From assembly GCA_027972325.1 (NCBI GenBank), contig JAPMOS010000028.1, positions 124,001 to 188,000 on the forward strand: 64,000 nt of DNA, read 5' to 3'. Below the pieces are notes generated by a model. It did no database searches. It was not told the origin of the DNA and worked only from the letters and a program-made list of their open reading frames with translations. Below are positions 55,401-64,000 of the stretch, in pieces; the stretch's first letter is position 1; every line of letters starts with the position of its first letter. The translations under genes were made by a program, and so were the position numbers. This stretch comes from Paratrimastix pyriformis (Eukaryota > Preaxostyla > Paratrimastigidae).

Positions 55401-56837
55401 TCGCCTCCCCCCCTCGACCAGCCAGCGGGCCCTACATACGGACGCGTGTTCGGGGATGGGCTCCCCGGCCCGGACGCCCCAGCCGCGGTCGTGGGTGCGG
55501 AAGACCTCCACCCGGTAGCGCATCCCACGCTGCACCACCTGCAGCGGGCACCCCCACCCGCCCCGGGCCCCCGCCAGGGCCGCCCCGAGGGCCGCCGGTG
55601 GGGCCGGTTGGGGTCCGGGCAGCGGGGGCAGCGTCCCGGGGGCCAGGGGGGCCGCCAATGCCTGGTCGCCGCCCGGGGGGTGCGAAGGCGCGCCGGGGGC
55701 GGGAGGGCGGAGGGGGTCGGGCGGGCGGGCGGTGGGGGGCGCGTACAGGTCGGGCAGCACCCGCTGCATGCGGGCCCAGCAGCCGGGGCAGAGCTGCCCG
55801 CTTCGCCCGCCTGCCGGGGCGGTTGCCAGCAGGGCCGCCAACGGGCCGGGCCCCTCGGGCCCCTCGTGCTCCTTGGGTGGGGCCCCCGGGTGGGACGCCG
55901 GCTGGCCCGGGCCTTGGGGGGCCCCCGCGGTCGGTGCCAGGGGAGACACCAGGGACGCCAGGGCCAGCGAGGCCGAGCCAGGGGCGGGGGGGCGGGATGG
56001 GCAGCCAGCAGGAGCCGGCGGCGCAACCATTGGGAGGGAGACCGCCGCCACTCCGGCACCCACACCCACACCCGCACAGGCTGTGGCTGCGGTCACGGAT
56101 GTGGCCTGGGTGGGCCCGTGCCCGTGGCCCTGGGCCGAGTGGGGCGGATGCTGGTGAGGGTCCTGGTGGTGGTGGGGGTGGGGGTGCTGGTGGAAGCGGG
56201 TGCAGTAGACCCACTGGGCGCGGGCCAGCAGCAGCATGGCGCTGTGACGGAGCCACTGGTCCACCCGAGCCGCGTAGGCGCTCAACTCGGGCGGCCCGGG
56301 GGCGGGGGCGGCCGGGGGGCGGCGCCACAGGGGCCGGGCGGCCTGGCGGCAGAGGGGCAGCGGGCTCAGGGCCTGCGTCAGGGCCGGCGGGCACCATGGG
56401 GGTAGGGCTGCCTCCCCCCCGGCGCCTTCCCCTTCGTGGCCGCCGGCTGGCGCGGGGGGCGGCGTGGGGGCGCTGCGCAGGTGCGGGGGCGAGGCGGGCC
56501 GGAGGGCCGGGCTGAGGGCCTCTGGGCCGGGGCCGGGCGGGGTGTCGGCTGGGGCCGGGGCGGCGGCCAGGTGGCCCATCAGGGCCTCCACCGAGTCGGC
56601 CAGGGGGCTCCGGTGGCACATCACCGCCCGCCGCGGGCCCCCGGCGCACGACGGAGGCAGCGGGGCCTGCGGGTTGCGCGGCAGGCCAAGGGCTGCCAGC
56701 AGGGGTGGGAATCATCATGAGTGTGAGGCGCCTCCCGGAGGGTCCGAGAGCAGTGCCTTCCCCTGCTCCCCCGCGCACCCCCGCCGCTTCCACAGAGCAG
56801 CAGCAGGAAGCCAGCAGCAGCCATCCAGCATCCAGCA

Positions 56838-56884
<47 letters not shown>

Positions 56885-59800
56885 GAGGACGGACCGGCCG
56901 CCGGGGAGCCCTCGTCACCGGCGCCCCAGTCGCCCCATGGGCCCGGGTCGCCCGCCCGGGCGGCGCCCCCGCCCATGGCGGCCGGGATGCCCAGGGCCGC
57001 CAGCGGGGCCCGCGGGTCGCCGGGGGGCGGCAGATGGGGCTGCTCGCGGAGGGTCGTCTGCCGCGACCAGACCAGCCCCCGGCAGCGGGCCTCGTCCTGG
57101 GCCTGGCGCAGGGCCAGCAGCCGCTGCACCCGGTCGGCCTGCACCCGCTGCACCCGGTCGGCCTCCTTGTGCTGCACCCGGGTCGACTTGCGCGAGGTCT
57201 GCGGCCGCCTGGGGGCCTGCCCCCCCTCGGGGCTGCTGCTGCCGCTCACGGCCTCGCCCCCGAGGCGCCGGGGCCGCTTGACGCGGGCGGGCGGGGAGCC
57301 CCCGAAGGCGGCCGGGCAGCGGGACCGGCGGGGGCGGCGGGGCGGGGGCGGCGGATGGGCGGCGGCCGAGGTGGCGCCGTCGGGCGGGGGCGACGGGGAG
57401 GCCGACGAGGCCTCGAGCAGGATGGGCGACAGGACTGCAGCAACCCCGCCCGCCATACAGGCAGCCGCCCACACAACCGGCGGTCAGCCGAGTCGCCACC
57501 CGTGGCCACCCGTGGCGCGGCTGGAGGGAGGGAGGGGGGCGGCTGGGGTGAGGGCAGGGTGGGGCTGTGGCGGACCGTCGCAGAGGGCGCCCTTCTGGTC
57601 GGCGACGGCCACGGGGGCCACCTGCAGCGGGGCCTCCGACGGGGCGGGGAGGGCCGCCGCGCCGATGGCCATGCCCCCCCTGCCTGGGCCTCCCCTGCCC
57701 CTGCCCCGGCCCCTGCCTCGGCCGTGGTTGTGCTTCCTGGGGGAGAACCGGAAGAGGCCCTCCAGCTCCCGGCTCCACGGGCCGCTCCGACGGCCCCGGC
57801 CCCGGCCCCGACCAGCGACATGGCTGGGAGCCTCGTGGGCATCGGCATCGCCATCGACGCTCGGACTGGGGCTGGGGCTGGGTACTGGGCTGGGGCTGGG
57901 GTTGAGGTTGAGGTCAAGGCTGGGGCTGGGGCCGGGTCCTGGGCTTGGGCCGGGCGAGGGCTCGGTGCCTGAGGGGAGCAGGCAGAGGGGCGGCAGGCCC
58001 GAGGCGCCCGGGGACGGAGAGCGGGGCCCCTCGAGACCCAGCAGGTCGGGCGAGGGGGCCGCCTGGGGGCGGGGCGACGGGCAGGCAGGCGGGGCCACCA
58101 GGGACGCCACCAGGAAGGACCCCGAGGCCGGGGCGGGGTCCGGGGAGGGCAAGGGCGGCATGCCGGGGGCGCCGAAGAGCCGGGGCGCCAGGGGGGGCCC
58201 GGGGGCCACGAGCGGTGGCCCGGAGTGCGGTGCAAAGGGCCGGGCGAAGGGGGGCGGTTGGATGGCCGGCATGGGGCCCGTGGCCGGGAGGGGGAGCAGC
58301 CCGGCCCCGCCCATGCCCAGCCGCACCGGGGAGGCCAGGGCCAGGGCCAGGGCCCGGGTCAGGGACGGCTCCAGCCCCAGCAGGTGGCCGGGCCGGGCGG
58401 GCATGGACAGGTCGGGCCGGAGCTGGGACGGGGGCTGCCCAGGCGAGCGGGGCGAGGGCGGCGGGGGCGGCTGGGCGGAGGCTGGGGCAAGCAGATCGGG
58501 GCTCCCCGGGGTGGCGGCCCCACCGTGTTGAGCGGCCGGCCGGGGGGACGGCAGGCTGGTCAGGGAGGCAGGCTGTGCCGAGGGGGTGGGTGGGATGGGG
58601 GCAGGCCGCCCTGAGTCCGGGGGAGGGCGGATGCCAGGGCCGAGGGGGAAGCCGAAGGGGAAGCAGAGGGGGAGGGCGAAGCGGAAGGGGAATCGGAGGG
58701 CAGCTGGGGCGAGCTGGCAGAGGCGGCAGCAGCTGGGTTGCTCTCCGGGGTGGGGGACGGGTGCGGCGGGGACCCGCCCGTGATCCCGGGGGCCGCGTCC
58801 GCCCCGCAGGTGGACGGAGGGCCGGCAGGTGAGGAGCCGCCGCCGCCGTCACTGAGGTCGTCACCACTGGGGTCATCATCATCACCACCGGAGGCGCTGT
58901 TGGGGTCGTCCGAGTCGATGACCAGCGGCTCCTCGGGGCAGCAGCCCTCACGGGGCGGCGGCGGGGTGGCGGGGTGCCATGCGGCCCGTGGACCTCCGCC
59001 ATCATGCCGCCCCGCCACCGGGCCGTGCTCCCCCACCCACTCCACATCGTCATCGCTGCCCTCGCCCTCGCCCTCCCCTGAGCCGCGGGGCTGCTCCTCC
59101 GGGGGATACCCGGCGGCTGTGGCGCTGCCCTGGGGCTGGGATTGGGGCTGAGTGGCAGCCGAGATCGGCTCGCCTTGGTGCCCCGGGCACAGGCACGGGG
59201 CCGGGACTGCGGCATCCCGGGCGGCGACTGTGGGGGCGGCGGTGGGGGCGGCTGTTCGGATGCCGGCCCGGGGCGGGGCAGGCAACCTGCTGAAGCAGGG
59301 CCGGAGGACCTCGAGGGGGGGCGGGCCGAGGGGCGGCGGCTGGGCTTCGAGGGCCTCGTGGCGGGCCGCCTGGTGGGGCTGATGGGCCTGGGGGTGGAGC
59401 CCCTCCTCGAAGCCGCCCAGGGGCAGGTGGGCCTGGGCCGAGTCGGGCGGCTCGTGGAAGGGCGACAGCACCTGGAAGTCGGAGAGGAAGGCCCCCGGGC
59501 CGGGCAGCATGTCCGCATCGGCGTCGGCATCGGCATCGGCATCGGGGAAGAGGAACTCGCCCAGGCCGCCCGCCGCCCCGCCGCCCCGCTGGCGACCTCG
59601 GGCTCGTCGAGGCCCAGGGTCGGCACAGCCCCCAGGGCGGCCTCGTGGGGGGGCGGCGGCTCGGCCAGCAGCAGGGAGGCGGCAGGGGGGGAGCACCGGG
59701 GCGAGGACGGCGTCCCCGCGCCTCCACGGAGGCGCTCCTCGGGGCCCAGCAGGCCCAGGTGGGGCGCCCCGGCCGGTGGCGATGGGGCCGATGCAGTGGG

Positions 59801-61224
59801 GGAGGGGCTGCCCTCGGAGAGGCTGAGGTCCGGGCTCCCCGCGCCTGCGCTGCTGGGCGCCGGGTCGAGAGGAACAACCTGGGGGGGGGGGGGGGGGGGG
59901 GGACGTTTGATGAGGCGGCGGCCGCTCGGGAATGAGGTGTCTGTCTGTGTGTGACATGTGTGCGGCCGGGGGCAGGGGCAGAGCACCGTGTAGTAGTGGT
60001 GGGGTGGGGTGGTGGTGGCAACGGCGGGAGCGCCACAGCGGGTGCGGGCGCGGGCGCGGGCGCGAGGGCGGACCACCATGTGGGGCGAGTGGTGGCACCG
60101 GCGGGAGCACTCGACCAGCAGCACGTCGGGCGAGACCAGCACCCGCCCCTCCGCATCGTAGGGGCACCCCGGAAGCACCTTGTCCGCATTCACTGGGGGC
60201 GGGAGCAAGAGCAGGTGATCGGATTGGGCGCGCGCGCGAGGCGGGCGACAGACGGTCCTCCCATCGCTTCAGGCAGCCGCAGCGCCCCGCCCCGTCGGCG
60301 GCACAGTGGCTGCAGCTGCAGTAGAGCGGCTGGCTCTCGAGGGTCTGGCGAACCCGCACCGAGAACACGTAGTCCCGCGCGATGTACTGCAAGAAGATCA
60401 GACGGAGGAGGATTCAGCCGGGGAGAGGGGGGTGACAGCATCAGGAAAGCCGCACAGACATGAAACGGTGATGGCACCTCTGAATCGTACTCATTGAATA
60501 CTGGGATGGGAAAGTTCTCGGCACCCTCCGAAAGGTCATACAGGAGCAACCCTGGGCCTGCCCCAAATGGGCCCTGCCGAAAAAAACAAAGCAAAAAATA
60601 CGGCACCATTTTGATTAAAAGCAAACCGGCTGATCTCCGTAAAGAAGGCGCGCGTCTGAAGCACCATGTTTCGGATCAATCGCAATGAGCCTTTTTCGAT
60701 TGCATTCAGCTAGGGCGCTCTGCTCGACAAACGTGTTCTCTGCGTATGAAACATAAATCAGAGCAGTTTCGGCATCACTGGGGGCAGGGGCTGGAGCGAC
60801 GGTGGCCTGCTGCTGCTCAATTTTCGGGCCGAAGCTTTTTGAAATGTCAGGGAACAGGGAGAACCCTGCGGCTGCGGGGTCAAGGAGTATCATGCAGTCA
60901 AAGTGACAAGTGCGCCAACATATTTGACCCCAGAGAACAGCCCACCAACATTGGTCCGCCAATGCTCTGGTGAGCTTTTTCCTTTGTTCCACCTGGATTC
61001 TTCCCATCATTGTCACCTCCAATTGAGATGCAGGGTCCCACAGAGTTTGTCTCGGTGTCATACTGCCGAGGATGTCGGTCATAACACTCGGCCAACCTCC
61101 TGGCCCGCTGCGCACAGAGCCGCGCCCCAAGTCGGCGCATTCGATCGAAGCTCTCTGACATCTGTTCGGGAGAAACGGGTCCGGGAACCACTGTGGCTGC
61201 TGTGGGAGTGTCCCTGGACTGCAT
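52450..61224 (-). CDS. SET-domain histone methyltransferase, SUV39/EHMT-like, with interrupted pre-SET
   Basis: Probable H3K9-type lysine methyltransferase in the nucleus. The likely ATG is at 61224 (MQSRDTPTAATVVPGPVSPE), inside one arm of an inverted repeat. Then come ALIYVSYAENTFVEQSALAE (about 60750) and YDLSEGAENFPIPVFNEYD (about 60500), which is the classical lead-in to pre-SET. Pre-SET cysteines: CSCSHCAADGAGRCGCLKR (about 60280), GCPYDAEG, VECSRRCHHSPHMV (about 60100). A disordered stretch of several hundred to over a thousand residues (about 55800-59880) interrupts the domain, which resumes at GCPLQVVQRGMRYRVEVFRT and RGWGVRAGEPIPEHAS (about 55450-55550). SET proper: FVCLYLGELISAEEG (about 53440), YYSNVARFINHDHNPNLDVY (about 52910), GFFTSRPVGQGEELSFDYRY (about 52600). 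Post-SET: CRCSSCKA (about 52495). The 3' end is unresolved. A 1.9 kb intron holds a minisatellite. A one-base frame slip is likely near 59560. Confidence 0.83.
52970..53105. repeat. CACCAT/GACCAT array in a SET-gene intron
   Basis: Trinucleotide and hexanucleotide units (CACCATCAC, then six GACCAT, then CACCAC), in the intron between the exon containing NVARFINHD and the exon containing CLYLGELIS. It is followed at 53140-53225 by GGGGAGGGGAGCCAGAA units. Confidence 0.85.
53521..55335. repeat. 35-38 bp minisatellite, about 50 copies, intronic
   Basis: The unit is close to AACCAATCGCACAGCGTCCC followed by ATCAGGAGCGTGCCCC; length varies through a run of 4-7 C. Two positions vary together: GCGCCCC or GCGTCCC, and GCGTGCC, GCATGCC or GCTTGCC. 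This gives a higher-order period of three to four units. It lies inside the SET gene intron between the exon ending EPIPEHAS (about 55440) and the exon RFVCLYLGELIS (ending about 53405). Because units are not a multiple of three and lack stops, very long open frames run through it in several frames; they are not genes. Confidence 0.95.
56841..56882. repeat. CAG trinucleotide tract
   Basis: About 14 CAG units on the plus strand (CTG on the sense strand of the SET gene), in or next to the disordered insert. I cannot tell whether it is coding (Leu, Cys or Ala tract) or intronic. Confidence 0.85.
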
Positions 61225-61489
61225 TGGGGTCACCCTGACGACGGAGGTGGTCCCGGCTGGCTCTGGAGGACTGCAGGGTGGCCTCCGGGCATACCCATCG
61301 TTTCGCCCGCCCGCCGCTCCCACCTCCTCCACCCCCTCCCCAGGGGCACTCTGACGCCTCGCAAGCCTGCCCCGGGTCACACCAACACTCCCAGGCCCCA
61401 CTCCTCCCCGTCGCCGCCACCCCCACCCCGTCCCGCTCCCAGGGGAACGCCCTCCCAAACCACCCCTCCCCGGACCCCCGGGGCCCCCG
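61154..61489 (+). repeat. Left arm of a 336-bp inverted repeat
   Basis: Begins TCTGACATCTGTTCGGGAGA and ends GGACCCCCGGGGCCCCCG. It is the reverse complement of 61743-62078 with one difference seen (near 61450). The arm contains the proposed start of the SET protein, and the homology stops in the middle of its first exon, after PEQMS. Confidence 0.93.
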
Positions 61490-61742
61490 ATGAGGTGTCG
61501 GCCACTCTGTGACGCATGTTTCACTTTTATCTCTGTGCGGGTGCCCCTTTGATCCTTCTGGTTCCTCTCGGGACTGATGCGAAGGCAACCTCTCCTCTGC
61601 CGGTCCGCTTTGGCCCTGCGGCTCCCCGGTTATGAAGGCGGGGAGTTTCAGGAAAGTCTCGTGTTCTTCTCTTCCTTTCTCAAGTGGTTCTCTCAATAAA
61701 GCTCGTTCGCGTGAGCATCCACAACACGGTTTGGCGAACCCC
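61490..61742. other. 253-bp spacer of the inverted repeat
   Basis: Unique sequence of lower GC, with an AATAAA on the plus strand at about 61696. No reading frame recognised. It may hold the SET gene promoter. Confidence 0.6.
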
Positions 61743-62078
61743 CGGGGGCCCCGGGGGTCCGGGGAGGGGTGGTTTGGGAGGGTGTTCCCCTGGGAGCGGG
61801 ACGGGGTGGGGGTGGCGGCGACGGGGAGGAGTGGGGCCTGGGAGTGTTGGTGTGACCCGGGGCAGGCTTGCGAGGCGTCAGAGTGCCCCTGGGGAGGGGG
61901 TGGAGGAGGTGGGAGCGGCGGGCGGGCGAAACGATGGGTATGCCCGGAGGCCACCCTGCAGTCCTCCAGAGCCAGCCGGGACCACCTCCGTCGTCAGGGT
62001 GACCCCAATGCAGTCCAGGGACACTCCCACAGCAGCCACAGTGGTTCCCGGACCCGTTTCTCCCGAACAGATGTCAGA
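61743..62078 (-). repeat. Right arm of a 336-bp inverted repeat
   Basis: Mirror copy of 61154-61489 and of the same length. Read on the plus strand it encodes the same peptide as the SET gene 5' end up to PEQMS, then diverges to DGGSIKCPTGSL and a stop. Hence it is a partial inverted duplicate of a gene start. Confidence 0.93.
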
Positions 62079-63501
62079 TGGCGGGTCGATCAAATGTCCG
62101 ACTGGCTCACTGTACCCTGCGGGTTCGCCACAAATCACTGAAAATAGTTATAAATAGGATGGCTCTCAAGAAAGAATGCGCGGGAAGGCCGTTTGCCGGC
62201 ATCCGGGTTTTTGCACCTATGTCCGGGTTTTTGACCCCTACGTTATTTGGGTTTTTCCATTTCTCCCCCAAAACAACAAATCCACACCAGGGTTAGTCTG
62301 TACACACCCTCTGAACCACGCATGCCTCGGAAATGCGCTCCAAACTTACAGGTCAAAAGATCAAAAGTCCGCCGGAAACGATCTTCTCATCCCTTCGATC
62401 AGCTCCCCTTCGTCCGGCCCAAGCGTCCAGACTGACTGGAGTTGCCTTGAATTTGGTACCTGAGCGCATGCTTGTTGTGTTGATGACATCACCAGTATTT
62501 TGGGGTGCCGTATTTTGATCACGGCCATCGGGCTTGTACTCGACTGACAAACGCCTCGGCCTCAAGACCTGCACCGAGATCCGGGTCGTGCTGCAGGCGA
62601 CCGCGCCCGGGCGCCCTGGTCCGCCCCCTCCGCCCAGACTCCGACAGCAGAGGACGCGCCCCACGCCGGACGCCACCTCCCTTGCACGCTCGATTCACCC
62701 TGATTCTTTTTTTTGTTTTTTGTTTTTACAAACCCACCCCGGCAACCGAAATTACCGAGCAGGTGCAGCTTCACCCTGATTCGGTGGTGCCGGTGCGGAC
62801 GACGGGTTGCCGTGGGGCATGGGCCACCACAGATGCCGACACGATGATGATCCATCTCGCCTTTTTGGTGGGCGGCCCCCTTGCGGCCCGGCCCCCAGGC
62901 GCGCGCCACAGCCCCCACCATCCATCGCTGGTTCGCCATACCCCCCGTCATCCACACCATGGTATGCGATAGAGCTCTGGGAGCGGAGGGCCCAGAGACG
63001 GGCGAGGGTGTGTGCGCATGTCTGCGTGGTGGTTTTAACCGGGGTGATGGTGATGCAGACCTGTCGAAGACCAGTCGGACGATGGGGGCATGTATGCGTG
63101 CAGTGTGGACTGTGTTGGGATACACGTGGTGGTTATAACGCCCATCCCTGCTCACTCCTCGTGGCGTCCGGGACTGCTTTGCGGGCCTCAATGGTGCCTG
63201 TGCGGCGGCCAGCCACAACCCGCCCCTGTTGCCCGAGATGCGGGGAGTGTCGATGGTGCCCCATCCCGAGATGCGGGGAGTACCCATCACGAGCCGTGCC
63301 CAAGGGGCATCTGATGCCCTCCACCCGCGGAGGGCTCGGTCCCCCGCCGTCCCGCTCCCCCTCCTGATGCCGCCTCGGCAGCTGTCTCCTCAGCTCCCCG
63401 TCGCTCGCCTGCCTGACTCCCCTGCCCCGGGGCCCTGCCCACCTCCCTGCCATTTCGCTGGCAACGTCCCACAGCTGGCGCCGATGTAACCGATCCCGCA
63501 A

Positions 63502-63532
<31 letters not shown>

Positions 63533-64000
63533 CATATGGCTTCGACGGTCACACGGCAGACTCTGATTTTCTCGAATAGAATTTGGGTAGCACGGCGGGG
63601 CAATTGCCGGAGAAGGAGAAGGAAAAAAGAAGGTGAGAGAAGGAAGAGGAAAACGATACGAAAACGAATGGGAAAAAAGGGGGATTCATTTCAGAAGGAT
63701 CCTAGGAGACCCAAACATGTCGGCTGGACCCCTGAGGTTATTTCTACTATTATAACAAAAGCCCACTTTTTCATTGTGTGAGAGCCCGGCATTCGATTGC
63801 TTTCCATGAATGAAAGCATCAGAGAATAGGAAATCTTTTTCGTGTCTCTGGAGGGACAACTCCCCGCATCGGATGACCGTTTGCCAACTAATCTGCATTC
63901 TCTGTCTCTTGTTTGGGCTGCTCGGAGCGATTCCTTGTACTTGCATTCTTTTTTTGAGTCGTTGGCTTGTGGGAGAGCCTTTCCCTTTGATTTCCCAACA
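62079..64000. other. Lower-GC region without a recognised gene
   Basis: About 1.9 kb. Visible items: an imperfect direct repeat CCGGGTTTTTG at about 62203 and 62224; a minus-strand stretch at 62355-62560 where two frames are open and could be an exon (VINTTSMRSGTKF in one frame); a T-rich tract at about 62706-62727; two copies of CCCGAGATGCGGGGAGT at about 63232 and 63266; a 30-C run at 63504-63533; then an AT-richer end. A minus-strand open stretch at 63686-63946 (MQVQGIAPSSPNKRQ) is of gene-like composition but matches no family I know. Confidence 0.4.

Noticed and set aside
53305-56515. Very long open frames of 700 to nearly 1000 codons across the minisatellite
   Set aside because: They exist because the repeat unit lacks stops in all frames; the product is a cyclic peptide without domains, and the SET gene on the other strand explains the flanks.
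61278-61493. Separate gene MASGHTHRFARPP on the plus strand
   Set aside because: The same peptide is read from the mirror arm on the minus strand; it is the antisense of the SET gene 5' exon and is rich in simple Pro and Gly runs.
61154-62078. Foldback or MITE-type transposon
   Set aside because: No target-site duplication at the ends, and the arms contain part of a host coding exon; an inverted duplication or assembly palindrome fits better.

Overview
This 64 kb window is nuclear DNA of a GC-rich, intron-rich eukaryote that very probably builds cilia or flagella. It carries a cytosolic ribosomal protein, eIF3b, splicing factor SF1/BBP, a kinesin, F-box and RING proteins, an H3K9-type SET methyltransferase and a CFAP65-like axonemal protein. 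Almost every gene is cut by introns. Short introns are about 44-56 nt; long ones are filled with GC-rich tandem repeats. Introns nearly always start GTCYG (GTCTG or GTCCG) and end CAG or TAG. I cannot name the species. A free-living flagellated protist, perhaps an anaerobic one, is an inference only. I found no CRISPR array, no virus-like element and no recognisable transposase.

Layout. <1-1081 (-) conserved unknown protein. 1296-2200 (-) deoxyribose-phosphate aldolase. 2690-3627 (-) WrbA quinone reductase. 3739-15194 (+) CFAP65-like protein of many exons, with a sense-strand tRNA-Val(AAC) inside one intron. 15711-19022 (-) eIF3b, head to head with 19153-23208 (+) SF1/BBP. 23435-24141 (-) ribosomal protein uL13, with a 15-nt microexon. 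24792-29683 (-) ChAPs (exomer cargo adaptor) protein. 30332-33165 (-) F-box/CPCC protein A. 33439-35157 (-) proline-rich unknown, head to head with 35196-42712 (+) kinesin. 43849-44375 (-) RING-H2 protein, head to head with 44449-47029 (+) F-box/CPCC protein B, the paralogue of A. 47294-48616 (-) adenosine kinase, head to head with 48670-52056 (+) F-box/LRR protein. About 52450-61224 (-) SET-domain methyltransferase; its pre-SET zinc cluster is split by a very long disordered region, and one intron holds a 1.8 kb minisatellite. 61154-62078 is a near-perfect inverted repeat that overlaps the 5' end of the SET gene. 62079-64000 is lower in GC and holds nothing I can assign.

The genes are mostly unrelated housekeeping and cell-biology genes and do not form one pathway. 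Common threads are ubiquitin ligase components (three F-box proteins and one RING protein), cilium and microtubule proteins (CFAP65-like, kinesin), nucleoside salvage (DERA, adenosine kinase), and splicing and translation (SF1, eIF3b, uL13, tRNA-Val). Five gene pairs are divergent with only about 40-130 bp between start codons, so shared bidirectional promoters look like the local rule.

The most novel item is the pair of F-box proteins that also carry a CPCC cysteine-rich domain, a module best known from bacteria. Next come the unusual 5' splice-site consensus, the intronic tRNA gene, and the SET protein with an interrupted pre-SET domain and altered post-SET zinc ligands.
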